Made by a program: the position numbers and the translations under genes. From Macrosoma leucophasiata (taxonomy: Eukaryota > Arthropoda > Insecta > Lepidoptera > Hedylidae): DNA of 64,000 nt. Positions within the stretch are counted from its first letter, which is position 1. Every line of letters begins with the position of its first letter. Positions 1-10,452 of the stretch are shown piece by piece. The stretch covers positions 3,224,001 through 3,288,000 of the forward strand of contig JAWQUS010000002.1 of assembly GCA_036365455.1 (NCBI GenBank), in the 5' to 3' direction. The notes beneath the pieces are model-generated. The model made no database searches. It was not told the origin of the DNA and was given only the letters and a program-made list of their open reading frames with translations.

Positions 1-81
1 AGGTTTTTCAGACTAACAAAAACAGAAATTTATGATGTTGAATCTTACCTTTTGACAGTTTTCTTGTTAACAGTGACCACA

Positions 82-170
82 AATCAACATCATCATCATC
101 ACTCCAGCCCAAAGACGTCCACTGTTGGACAAAGCCTTTCCAAAGACGCTCACAACAGTATTGTGTTATT
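82..170 (-). repeat. RTE-type 3' end fragment
   Basis: CAACATCATCATCATCACTC and AAAGACGTCCACTGTTGGAC. Confidence 0.55.
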
Positions 171-203
171 ATGGGAGAACCGAAATCGGAAATCAACTTT
201 AGG

Positions 204-445
204 TATAGGTCGCGCCACGTAAAAAGGACGCTGGCGGTCAAGCTGCGCGTCATGTGTTTTAATTTCATTTAATGTTATTCTATGTAATATAGTTTTCAAT
301 CTGCCTACCAATACACGAAACCGCAAGCGAAAGCTAGATCAAAAATAAACCAATAGGGCTAGTACTTTCGTGCGCGAGTGTACCGATGCGCGAACACATC
401 CCTTCTACTTTCTTCCAGCGTTCTTTTTACGTGGCGCGACCTATA
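204..445. mobile_element. Miniature TIR element (about 242 bp)
   Basis: 31-bp inverted ends (204-234 and 415-445) start TATAGGTCGCGCCACGTAAA with one mismatch. No coding potential. Flanking duplication is unclear. Confidence 0.7.
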
Positions 446-624
446 TTTCGGATTTCAACATACGATGTAATTAACAGTCTTTCTGATAAAAATTCAGTTC
501 GTAATGATTCAAACAATAATTTAAATAAAATTTCAAAGAAACCAGAGTTAACGTCACGTCGTTTTGTTCAAAATCAATCTCATTTTGTTGACAACAAAAC
601 TTGTATTTGCTGTCAACAAACTCA

Positions 625-830
625 ACAGAATGGGAGAATATGCCATAATCGCCACGCTTGGCTGGCGGATTAGCGATCTCAGTGGCGATAATTTTATCGC
701 GGGACTCTGCCGTAATGGTTTGACCGCCATTATTTCTTGGACTGCACTGCAGTAGCGGTAGAATTCTCCTCCAGAAGGGCGATGGGGGCGTCACACTCGT
801 CACGTCCCTACGCCTTCAACTTCCACAACT
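625..830. repeat. Dispersed repeat, CCGCCATTGTT family
   Basis: ATTAGCGATCTCAGTGGCGA to GTCACACTCGTCACGTCCCT. Other copies at 33840-34015 and 47722-47935. Confidence 0.55.
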
Positions 831-859
831 CAATCCCTACTTCCCTACTATTATATATT

Positions 860-1050
860 ATTTATATATTAATATTATAAATGCGAAAGTAACTCTGTCA
901 GTCTGTCTGTTATCTTTTCACGTCCAAACGACTGAACCGATTTTAATGAAATTTGGTACAGAGATAGAGCTGACTTTGAGAAAGAACATCGGCTACTTAG
1001 TTCTGTATAAAACGACACCCACGCGTGCAAAGCCGCGGGTAACAGCTAGT
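860..1050 (+). repeat. Family I dispersed LINE-end-like repeat
   Basis: AATGCGAAAGTAACTCTGTC, CGTCCAAACGACTGAACCGA, and terminal GCCGCGGGTAACAGCTAGT. The same module recurs at about 54035-54285 and 55704-55880. Confidence 0.6.
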
Positions 1051-1352
1051 GACTTAATAAATTAAGAAATTAACACTTGTATCGTAACAGCGTATTATGA
1101 AATACAAAAAAAAAACTTATTCACACCACTCCAACATCTCGATAATGGAATAAAAAGCGGTAGTCGCTTGATTAATGTGAGTTGCTATTGTCTGGGGACA
1201 CATAATGTGGATTTATGTCGTTATGTCGGGCTGTGTTTTACTTGGATCTGTAATTTCTATTTCGTTTTGGAAGGCGTTTAAAGATGGTACTATGAAATAA
1301 AATACTTTATTAAATACCAGCTCTCTCGACGAATTTTGTATCGCCTAATAGA

Positions 1353-1644
1353 TTTTTTTTTTTTTATGTAATGGAAGTGGTAAACAAGCATGCAGTTCAC
1401 ATTGATGTTAAGTGATGACTGCAGCCTATAGACACCCACACAAAGACCAAGGTCAAAATGCAGATGCGTTACCACTCCTGAGGCCTAAGGTCTTATGCCT
1501 CTGTGCCGGAAATTACAGGGCCGTACATTACCACCTGACCGGAACACGATAGTGTTGAACACTACCATTTAGCGGCAAGTATATTAGGTAATGCGGTGGT
1601 GCCTACGCCCGCGAGCTCCGTCACTGGAGCTCTACCACCAGTGA
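1353..1644 (-). repeat. Family A repeat, full length (reference copy)
   Basis: Read on its sense strand, family A starts ACTGGTGGTAGAGCTCCAGT, contains a 5' hairpin (GAGCTCC...GGAGCTC), ends TTCCATTACATAA plus an A-run, and is about 290 bp. The defined 5' end, A-tail and short flanking duplications of some copies indicate SINE-like retrotransposition. No convincing tRNA B box is present. Confidence 0.8.
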
Positions 1645-1744
1645 AAATTAAAGTAGAGATACTAATAATACTGCTATTAGGAAATAGGGATTTCTGGTAG
1701 AAGGCTGGATATTGGGAGTTATATTTATTCCTTATTTTTTTATA

Positions 1745-1925
1745 ATTTTTTTTTAATGCATTGTCTAAATGTAGAAAAAAACTGTTGGATAATCATTCTT
1801 ACCGTTTTGGGATATAAAAAATGGACTATAACCGATTCTCATACCTACTAAATATACACACAAAGTTTCATAATAATCGGTAAAGCCGTTTCAGAGGAGT
1901 ATTGTTACAAACACTGTGACACGAA
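1745..1925. repeat. Family I-like variant
   Basis: ATAACCGATTCTCATACCTA to AGAGGAGTATTGTTACAAAC; similar to 14580-14752 and 21640-22080. Confidence 0.45.
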
Positions 1926-2035
1926 AATATAAATATATATATAATATTTATATATAGGAAAATTAGTGTTTTAATGCAGATATTATTACCCATACAACGG
2001 ATTTAAGTATGGTTTTTTATGCGGATATCACACGA

Positions 2036-2414
2036 AACGTAACTTCACGTCTGTAATCCCTAAAGGGGTAGGCAGAGGTAAATGCATGCATTCAGCATGC
2101 ATTACCAGGCAGAGGTAAATGCATGCTGAATGCATGCATTTACCTCTGCCTACCCCTTTAGGGATCATAGATGCAAACACGATTCGCCGGTTACGTTTTT
2201 GGCCCATGTAACAGGTGCGAGCCTATTGAAATCTCCGGGCACATTACAAAACTTCGAGGTACTTACTGGGAAACTTCCAGAAAATGGAAAAATCCCAATA
2301 AAACCAGAGATAAAGCATTTTACACCGTTATCTCTAATATCCCCGACCCGGGAATCAAACCCAGGACCCTAGCGTAGTATTAGTGGCCTGCTACCACTAG
2401 GCTACTGAGGCAGT
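2036..2414 (-). repeat. Family B tRNA-derived SINE with a 47-bp inverted duplication
   Basis: On its sense strand family B begins CTGCCTCGGTAGCCTAGTGG (A box TAGCCTAGTGG) and GGTTCGATTCC (B box), then a unique body ending CAGGCGTGAAGTTACG, about 310-380 bp. This copy carries the 2056-2165 hairpin. Confidence 0.85.
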
Positions 2415-2526
2415 TATCACACAAAAATCAAACATACAGGTTTAGTGTGTCATAAAAAGAAATAGTGTAATGCTCACAACGCTAAGATCGTGAACGCAGC
2501 ATTTGCTTGAATATCAACATTGATTT

Positions 2527-2655
2527 TGTATGTATGTATGTATCTTCACGCCAGGTCCCTAACGGGGTAGGCAGAGAGTGTAGAGCGCCAGACATCCCGG
2601 TTCTGAAAAACCTCTCGTGCCTCGTCTACCTTCATCATTCTCTTCATACATGCAT
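2527..2655 (-). mobile_element. Family F fragment
   Basis: TATGTATGTATC then CACGCCAGGTCCCTAACGGG: the last about 120 bp of the RTE-like element. Confidence 0.75.
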
Positions 2656-2899
2656 GCATTGATTTTGTGCCTATACAAATCTTTAACAAATCTCCAAATT
2701 GAATCCACGCTCAAATCTGAGTCAGGTAGAGTTGACAATGATATATTGAAGTGACAAAATGATAGTAAGTTCGTGGCACTATTGTTCAAGAGGCTAAATA
2801 GGTTTTGGTTGTATTTCCTTTTATTTCGACTGCGGCAGCAATAACGATAATGATGAATAGTCCCATATAGCCCTTGAGCCTTTGGCTCGCAGTCATAAG

Positions 2900-3230
2900 C
2901 AGTGCCGGATTAGCCATATAGCAGGAGTAGCAAATGCTACGGGCCCCGCACCATTGGGGGCCCCGTGGCTGTGCCTAAAAAAAAAAAATATGTAATACAC
3001 CTTAGCTATTCTCAAAGGGAGCGTTGACCACTAATTATATAGGTACCTATATTATTTTGTTGCAAGTTGGCAATACCACAATACTTACAAGGGGGAATCC
3101 TCTAAATTTGTTTTCGATTCCTTTTCGTAAATGTTGTTTTATTTACATCCTAAATTTCAGTAGGCAATGTAACTCTAGGGCCCCATGGTCATTTTTGCTA
3201 CGGGCCCCGCACCGGCTTTATCCGGCACTG
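2900..3230. mobile_element. hAT-like miniature element (331 bp)
   Basis: Inverted ends CAGTGCCGGATTA and TATCCGGCACTG are flanked by 8-bp duplications GTCATAAG / GTCATAGG (7 of 8 match). Sub-terminal GGGCCCCGCACC occurs near both ends. The 8-bp duplication and CAGTG ends are typical of hAT. No transposase. Confidence 0.85.
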
Positions 3231-3407
3231 GTCATAGGCATATGATTAATAACATGTGCATATTTTTGTTATGAAAATGATAAAAAAATTTTCGAGCAGC
3301 AATACACCGGCTGCAATGACTACCACCTATACTAAAGGTGAAGCACCGCCCTCATCCTTATTGACGGTGAATTGTGTATGTTTGCATGTATGCTTGTTTG
3401 CACGTTC

Positions 3408-3697
3408 TTTTATGTAATGGAAGTGGCAAACAAGCATGCAGTTCACATTGATGTTAAGTGTATATAGCCTGCAGTCAGGCTATATACACCCACACAAAGA
3501 CCAAGGTCAAAATTCGAATGCCTTACCACTCCTGAGGCCTAAGGTGTTTTGCCTCTGTGCCGGAAATTACAGGGCCGTACATTACCACCTGAACGGAACA
3601 CGATAGTGCTGAACACTACTATTTAACGGCAAGTATATAAGGTAATGCGGTGGTGCCTATGCCCGCGAGTTCCGTTACTGCAGCTCTACCACCAGTC
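3408..3697 (-). repeat. Family A repeat with an internal 13-bp palindrome
   Basis: Full length, but GTGATGACTGCAGCCTATAG is replaced by an inverted duplication at 3459-3488. Confidence 0.8.
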
Positions 3698-3846
3698 ATA
3701 GTCTTAAATTAAAGATAGTTGTATAGTTACGTACATCGTTTATTCAAACATCCACCCAAATAAGATAATTTAAGTTATTTGCGATATTTAATTTTTTTTT
3801 ATTAGTTTTAATAATTAGTTTTAATAAGTTGTTTTTTTTTTCGATC

Positions 3847-4020
3847 TATTTTTTTAATGTCTTTGATGTTAATTAATAGTTTGACAGCCAAGCAGACGGG
3901 CCACCTGATGGAAAGTGGTCACCGTCGCCTATAAACACTTGCAACACCAGGGGAGTTGCCAACGCGCTGCCAGCCCTGAATGACTCCTTTTACACCATTT
4001 TTGAAGAATCCCATATTGTT
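3847..4020 (-). mobile_element. Family G 3' end, copy left of the RTE fragment
   Basis: Begins after ATGTCTTTGATGTTAATTAA and ends CCCATATTGT. It retains GGCCACCTGATGGAAAGTGG. Confidence 0.75.
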
Positions 4021-4497
4021 TGTATGTATGTATCTTCACGCCAGGTCCCTAACGGGGTAGGCAGAGAGTGAAGAGCGCCAGATATCCCGGTTCAGACAAA
4101 CCTCTCGTGCCTCGTCTACCTTCATCATTCTCTTCATACATGCACGCCGATTCCTAAGACTTTTGACCCCACCATCAGACAGAACTCGACCTATTTGGCC
4201 TTGGTCTTCCTGGGCCTCTGCAACCATCCACATTCGCATTGTATATTTGTTTAGTCATTCGCTCATTCGACATTCTTTCAATATGCCCGAACCATCGGAG
4301 CATGCCTTTTTTCATTTTTACACCGATACTATCATTCACACAAAGTCTCTTTCTTACATTTTCATTACGAACGCGATCGGTGAGTGATACACCGCAGATC
4401 TTGCGCAAAGATCTCATCTCGACCGCGTTCAACTTACTTTCATGCTCTTTCCTGCATACCCAGCTCTCGCTTCCATATAAAAGCGAGAGCTGGGTAT
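4021..4497 (-). mobile_element. Family F: RTE-like LINE 3' end, longest copy
   Basis: The minus strand encodes EMRSLRKICGVSLTDRVRNE, MLRWFGHIERMSNERMTKQI and GRPRP, with a frame disturbance before the last about 65 residues. The 5' edge is a 17-bp perfect hairpin (4456-4497). It is flanked by two copies of the same family G junction. Confidence 0.8.
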
Positions 4498-4501
4498 ATT
4501 T

Positions 4502-4626
4502 TTTTTATGTCTTTGATGTTAATTAATTGTCGCCTATAAACACTTGCAACACCAGGGGAGTTGCCAACGCGCTGCCAGCCCTGAATGGCTCCTTTTACAC
4601 CATTTTTGAAGAATCCCATATTGTAT
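4502..4626 (-). mobile_element. Family G 3' end, copy right of the RTE fragment
   Basis: Shares the same ATGTCTTTGATGTTAATTAA junction as 3847-4020 but lacks about 46 bp (the GGCCACCTGATGG part). Confidence 0.75.
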
Positions 4627-4636
4627 ATTGTATATC

Positions 4637-4922
4637 TACTGGTGGTAGAGCTTCAGTGACGGAGCTCGCGGGCGTAGGCACCACCGCATTACCTAATATA
4701 CTTGCCGCTAAATGGTAGTGTTCAGCACTATCGTGTTCCGGTCAGGTGGTAATGTACGGCCCTGTAATTTCCGGCACAGAGGCATAACACCTTAGGCCCC
4801 AGGAGTGGTAACGCATCTGCATTTTGACCTTGGTCTTCATGTGGGTGTCTATAGGCTGCAGTCATCACTAAGCATCAATGTGAACTGCATCTTGTTTGCC
4901 ACGCCCATTACATAAAAAAAAA
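4637..4922 (+). repeat. Family A repeat, full length
   Basis: Starts CTACTGGTGGTAGAGCTTC and ends ATTACATAAAAAAAAA. Confidence 0.8.
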
Positions 4923-5124
4923 ATCTATTATAATTTTTGTGATAGAAAATGCTCTGTTGTTATATATGGGTTATCGTTTATTCTTACAAATTTAACGATA
5001 ACCCATACAATGTAGCTTCTGTGTGAATTCTCACAAGCTACATTAATCACTTGCAAATGGTGTTCCAAGAAATATACGAGTATTTCGAAGCAGTTGATAA
5101 TGAAAACAAAAGTTCATTTAAAGG

Positions 5125-5690
5125 GGAAAAGAGACATTCTACTGATATACTTTTGCATTAGTTTTTTTTTTTTTTTTTATGTAATGAAAGTGGCAAACAA
5201 GCGTGCAGTTCACATTGGTGTTAAGTGATGACTGCAGCCTATAGACACCCACACAATGACCAGAGGTCAAAATGCAAATGCGCTGCCACTCCTGAGGCAT
5301 TAGGTGTTATGCCTCTGTGCCGGAAATTACAGAGCCGTACATTACCACCTGACCGAAACACGATAGTGCTGAACACTACCATTTAACGGCAAGTATATTA
5401 GGTAATGCGGTGGTGCCTACATCCGCGAGCTCCGTCACTGGAGCTCTACCACCAGTAAAACCAGTAGTTTATTACATTTAGTTTTATCTTAGTGATATTC
5501 TAGACTTTACATATATTTTTTATCTTGTTTGACATGTATATCAATTGTTATTCGCTTTAATTTATTTTGTTTGTTTTTGACGTGTCATAAGAGGTGCCTG
5601 TCACCCTAAATGAATAAATGAGTTTCTGATTCTGTTTCTGAAAGAAGCGTTCGGTACTTGATGGAGTTTTAATGTACTGTGTGGTAATTA
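5125..5690 (-). repeat. Family H LINE/SINE-end-like repeat, interrupted by family A
   Basis: Read on minus: AGAATCAGAAACTCATTTAT, AGGGTGACAGGCACCTCTTA, then ACATGTCAAACAAG and TATATCAGTAGAATGTCTC. Other copies are at 7832-8042, 14905-15178 and 60786-61420. Confidence 0.7.
5161..5457 (-). repeat. Family A repeat inserted in a family H repeat
   Basis: Flanked by TTAGTTT and GTAGTTT; family H continues on both sides (5125-5160 and 5458-5690). Confidence 0.8.
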
Positions 5691-5749
5691 AAATTACACT
5701 GCGTATATAATAATCAAATGAGTTGGGATTGGGATGATACAATAAAGTG

Positions 5750-5882
5750 TTTTTTTTTTAAATGTAATAGAAATGGAAACAAGTATGCAGTTCACATTGA
5801 TGCTAAGTGATGACTGCAGCCTATAGACACCCACACAAAGACCGAGGTCAAAATGCAGATGCGTTACCACTCCTGAGGCCTT
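5750..5882 (-). repeat. Family A fragment (A-tail half)
   Basis: Truncated after CTCCTGAGGCCTTA, where family O begins. Confidence 0.7.
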
Positions 5883-5890
5883 ATGTGTAT

Positions 5891-6112
5891 GTGTTAAAAA
5901 GTACTTGAACCCACAGTAGCCTTCAAGGTACTTCACCGCGAGTCAGAGAGCATCGAGGTCTACGAGATAAGCCGTAGCGCTACGAGGGCTCTACGGATGC
6001 TACGGTTTATTTTTTTCACTTAGAAGCTGCTCTGAAAATAGCGATCATCGATTCGTGCCTTGTAGGGTTTCTGTTTTAAAGAGAAATATGAAAGTTTTGA
6101 GGGTTTTACAAG
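5891..6112. repeat. Local repeat family O, copy 1
   Basis: AAAAAGTACTTGAACCCACA, CCGTAGCGCTACGAGGGCTC, GTGCCTTGTAGGGTTTC. Copies 2 and 3 at 6301-6432 and 6678-6893. Confidence 0.75.
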
Positions 6113-6224
6113 TACCACAATACTAGTGAAATGAGATTATTATTTTATTGCACTACCAGGGATTTAGGGCAAACTTTTATTTATCTATTCGTATCTAGCA
6201 AACGAATACATAAATAAATAAACG

Positions 6225-6300
6225 CTTACAAACGCTTACACACACATACGCGCGCGCACACACACACACACGCACACACAAACACACACACACACAGGGA
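6225..6300. repeat. (CA)n/(CG) microsatellite
   Basis: CACACATACGCGCGCGCACA and CACACA runs. Confidence 0.85.
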
Positions 6301-6432
6301 GACACAGGCCGTATAAGCCGTAGCGCTACGAGGGGTCTACGGAAGCTACGGTTTATTTCTTTTCACTATGAAGTGACTTGGAGTTCAGTTTTAAATAGAA
6401 TTATTAAAATTGTTGTATTGCATTGCGAGTGT
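6301..6432. repeat. Local repeat family O, copy 2 (partial)
   Basis: GTATAAGCCGTAGCGCTACG to GGAAGCTACGGTTTATTTC, preceded by a (CA)n tract. Confidence 0.7.
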
Positions 6433-6677
6433 TTTACAAAAAGCTTTTATTTAAAATTTTTATTTTTAAATTAATATGTAAATAAATAAACGCTGTCAAA
6501 CAATTTCACACACACACATACACACTCCCACACTCCCGGTGCGGCAGTCAAACCCTTAACCTCTGGGGTCAAGAATTAAACGACGATAAATCGTAATAAT
6601 CACAAATACCTTTCATCATTATGTATGATATTTGTTATCATTAGAAAAATAATACAAGGTGTTGTAAACAACTCACG

Positions 6678-6893
6678 AAAAAAAGTGCTTGAACCCTCAG
6701 TAGCCTTCAAGGTACTTCACCGCGAGTCAGAGAGCATCGAGGTCTACGAGATAAGCCGCAGCGCTACGAGAGCTCTACGGATGCTACGGTTTATTTTTTT
6801 TTCACTATAAAGCTCTGAAAATAGCGATCGTCGATTCGTGCCTTGTAGGGTTCAGTTTTAATTAAGGGTAAACTTTAAAAGGGTTTTACAGGT
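6678..6893. repeat. Local repeat family O, copy 3
   Basis: AAAAAAGTGCTTGAACCCTC to CCTTGTAGGGTTCAGTTTT. Confidence 0.75.
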
Positions 6894-6934
6894 CATTGTA
6901 AAATGAATTACATTGATTTAATGATTATGATGAC

Positions 6935-7128
6935 GACCCGGTTAGTCCAGCGGTGTGAGACGACCGTTTGATTCGAAGGGTCTCGGGTTCGATCCCCGCA
7001 CCGGGACAAATATTTATAGGGCCTATAGATATAAGATTTATTTTAGGTCTGGGTGTTTGTGTATGTGTTGTGTGTACAACGACAACCACCTCACAGGTTT
7101 ATACCCAGTGTGGGGCTGTGAGTGTAAG
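6935..7128 (+). repeat. Family C tRNA-derived SINE
   Basis: GACCCGGTTAGTCCAGCGGT (A box) and CTCGGGTTCGATCCCCG (B box), then TCTGGGTGTTTGTGTATGTG and GTGTGGGGCTGTGAGTG. Confidence 0.85.
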
Positions 7129-7280
7129 CATTTTATTATTTATCTTTATTATATAAAAAAATAAACATTGATAACAAAGTCACAGTAACGGCAGTCAGGA
7201 AAATCATATTCACATAATGGAAACTTGTATCAAATTGATTACCAATATGATACAAATATTTTGTTGCATTTAGATTCTTT

Positions 7281-7568
7281 ACTGGTGGTAGAGCTCCAGT
7301 GACGGAGCTCGCGGGCGTAGGCACCACCGCATTACCTAATATACTTGCCGCTAAATGGTAGTGTTCAGCACTATCGTGCTCCGGTCAGGTGGTAATGTAC
7401 GGCCCTGTAATTTCCGGCACAGAGGCATAACACCCTTAGGCCTCAGGAGTGGTAACGCATCTGCATTTTGACCTTGGTCTTTGTGTGGGTGTCTATAGGC
7501 TGCAGTCATCACTTAACATCAATGTGAACTGCATGCTCGTTTGCCACTTCCATTACATAAAAAAAAAT
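7281..7568 (+). repeat. Family A repeat, full length
   Basis: ACTGGTGGTAGAGCTCCAGT to TTCCATTACATAAAAAAAA. Followed by (AAT)n. Confidence 0.8.
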
Positions 7569-7728
7569 AATAATAATAATTCTCAGTCCTATAACTTGAT
7601 CGATATTTCGACTTTATTGCGGTGTATGGAAATGTAGTAATGAGTGAGACTTGCATATCGACACTCTTTATGGGGTACTTATGTGTATTGACACAATGTT
7701 TCGAATATTTTCAGAAGACATTAAACTG

Positions 7729-8257
7729 CCTCAGTAGCCTAGTGGTAGTAGGCCACTACTACTACGCTGGAGGTCCTAGGTTCGATTCTCGAGTCGTGGG
7801 CCGGAACAGATATATCGGTTTAAAATCTTTTATCAGAATCAGAATCAGAATCTCATTTATTCATTTAGGGTGACAGGCACCTCTTATGACACGTCAAAAA
7901 CAAAAAAAATAAATTAAAGCGAATAACAATTGATATACATGTCAAACAAGATAAAAAATATATGTAAAGTCAAGAATATCACTAAGATAAAACTAAATGT
8001 AATAAACTAATGTAAAAGTATATCAGCAGAATGTCTCTTTTCCCCTTTATATCTATGGTTCTATTGATTTTTTTCCATTTTCTGGAAGTTTCCCAGTACT
8101 TCGGCGGATTGGTTATGTGCCCGGAGATGGCAACAGGCTGGCTCCACGTGTTACATGGGCCAAAAACGTAACCGGCGAATCGTGGGTGTTTGCATGTATA
8201 CTTGAATGCATGCATTTACCTCAGCCTACCCCTTCGGGGATTACAGGCGTGAAGTTA
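7729..8257 (+). repeat. Family B SINE split by a family H insertion
   Basis: tRNA head 7729-7831 with A and B boxes; body resumes at about 8043 (TTTATATCTATGGTTCTATT). Family H lies between, with TTTATC / TTTATATC at the junctions. Confidence 0.8.
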
Positions 8258-8351
8258 CGTATGTTAAACTTGGTTGTAACAGATACCGAGCAAATAATAC
8301 CATAATCGAACGTATGGCCCCATAATAACTATCACAGAGACATAACCCTTT

Positions 8352-8626
8352 CACTGGTGGTAGAGCTCCAGTGACGGAGCTCGCGGGCGTAGGCACCACC
8401 GCATTACCTAATATACTTGCCGCTAAATCGTGTTCCGGTCAGGTGGTAATAAACGGCCGTGTAATTTCCGACACAGAGGCATAACACCTTAGGCGTCAGG
8501 AGTGGTAACGCATCTGCATTTTGACCTTGGTCTTTAGGTATGTGGGTGTATATAGGCTGCTGTCATCACTTAACATCAATGTGAACTGCATGCTTGTTTT
8601 CCACTTCCATTACATAATAAAAATAT
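8352..8626 (+). repeat. Family A repeat
   Basis: Nearly full length, with a short internal deletion after GCCGCTAAAT. Confidence 0.8.
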
Positions 8627-8639
8627 ATTAACAACTTAT

Positions 8640-8741
8640 GTCTCAGGGGAGGCAACGCATCTGCATTTTGACCTCTGGTTCTTATGTAGATGATTATAGG
8701 TTGCAGTCATCACTTGACATCAATGTTAGCTGCATACTTGA
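8640..8741 (+). repeat. Family A fragment, old subfamily
   Basis: A diverged 3' half (TCTCAGGGGAGGCAACGCAT to GCTGCATACTTG), cut by the left arm of the foldback-like unit. Confidence 0.6.
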
Positions 8742-9733
8742 TTCTTTCAAAGTTTTTAGTTTCCATTTATTCGAGAAATTTCGCGAACCAATCGAATAAG
8801 AGAATCCATTTATTTAGAAGTCAGCCATTGTTGTAAACCTGTCCAAATTGTTCCACATTGTCCACCTTCCTTACAAAAAAAGAATCATTTATTTCAGATC
8901 GTTCAAAATTCATTATTTGTTGGTAACATCAACTTTGTAAGTAGTAATCGAATATCCAAATTGATTAATATCCAGAGTTGTCTAGAATTTAAGTTCATGA
9001 ACAAGAATTCCAATAACAATTGATATCTAAAGGAAAAATGAAAAAAGGCATGCTCCGATGGTTCGGGCATATAGAAAGAATGTCGAATGAGCGAATGACT
9101 AAACAGATATACAATGCGAATGTGGATGGTTGCAGAGGCCCAGGAAGACCAAGACTGACCTACCATGACCAAATAGGTCGAGTTCTGTCTGATGGTGGGG
9201 TCAAAAGTCTTAGGAATCGGCGTGCATGTATGAAGAGAATGATGAAGGTAGACGAGGCACGAGAGGTTTGTCAGAACCGGGATATCTGGCGCTCTACACT
9301 CTCTGCCTACCCCGTTAAGGACCTGGCGTGAAGATACATACATAATTGATATATATTGTCTTTTTCAATAAGTACTCTTTAGAGTTATTAAATTAACATG
9401 AATGTTAATTTTGTGCTTGATTGTAATATCATTTATTATGATCCCCTTTTTAAACTCGTTCTACTATGAGCCTCTTACAAAGATCCATTGCAAACCCTTA
9501 CATTGAGCGCCAAGAAATTCTTTGTCTTAAGAAGCCGGAACATTCAATGGTCCACTGATTTACGAACGTGACGAACAAAGGTTCCATTCAATTAAATTAT
9601 CCGATAAATGCGGGAAGTTTTCAATCGAGAACGATTTGGACAGGTTTACAACAATGGCTGACTTCTAAATAAATGGATTTCGATTGGTTCGCGAAATTTC
9701 TCGAATAAATGGAAACTAAAAACTTTGAAAGAA
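8742..9733. mobile_element. Foldback-like unit: two nearly identical 100-bp inverted arms around an RTE fragment
   Basis: Arms 8742-8848 and 9635-9733 match base for base apart from a 7-nt insertion (ATAAGAG) in the left arm. The interior is AT-rich with an RTE 3' end. It could be a TIR element or a recent inverted duplication. Confidence 0.65.
9028..9343 (+). mobile_element. Family F: RTE-like LINE 3' end with open C-terminal frame
   Basis: It encodes the ORF2 C-terminus without a break: KKGMLRWFGHIERMSNERMT, then CRGPGRPRLTYHDQIGRVLS and YPVKDLA stop, followed by an (ATAC)n tail. LRWFGH and GRPR are typical of RTE C-termini. AATTGATAT flanks both sides. Confidence 0.8.
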
Positions 9734-9734
9734 G

Positions 9735-10440
9735 CGGATAATGACTCGCTCTATTATATTACGGATAGCTACATTCAAGAACGTATAGTGCAGAACACTT
9801 TCTGGCGGACTTTCTCCTAGCCTTATTCAATCCGGCTAATCGACCCGCCGCCATATAAAATTGCACTATTATTTGATACGTCTAACCAGAATGGCGTATT
9901 TATATAAATCCAACTGCGACATATACACGGCAATATAGATAATACTTCATATGCGCGATTCAACTCGGTCATACGATATCGTTTGAACTAGATAAGTAGT
10001 TGTTAGGAGTTTTGGCGGGAACCTTGAAGGAGGCGTGTGGTTCTCTTAGTTTATTTCATTTTCTCGGTGGATTTTTGAGTTATATTAAATAAAGTAGGTG
10101 GCATTTTGTTTGATATAGATTTATTACAGTGCCTGTGTATAGTGAAATAAAATAACAGTGCGAAAACACACCCTTTCAAGTTTCCTCCAAAACTTCATTG
10201 TAAATGTTCTGGTAAAGAAGCCATCGCTTTACTTGAATCACTGACTGTGACTCTGACTGACTGATTGATAATTGACTAACTGACTTTAACTGCTTTTACG
10301 CTGCTTATTATGAATACGAAATATCGTTTTACTTGACACTGGAAATATGCGTAATAGCGATGCCACTATGTACAAAAAAAAAGTAGTTGTTAATATATTT
10401 ACTGCTAAATGGCAGCTATTTTTTGTTCAATAAGTGTAAT
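9735..10440. other. Unassigned stretch
   Basis: AT-rich sequence with no gene or family I recognise; TTTATTTCATTTTCTCGG and simple CTGACTGACTG runs near 10245-10290. Confidence 0.4.
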
Positions 10441-10452
10441 TAATATTTTTTT

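Noticed and set aside
7449..7637. Recurrent ORF starting MVTHLHFDLGLCVGVYRLQS at many places
   Set aside because: It is the translation of the family A repeat and appears wherever a full-length copy lies.
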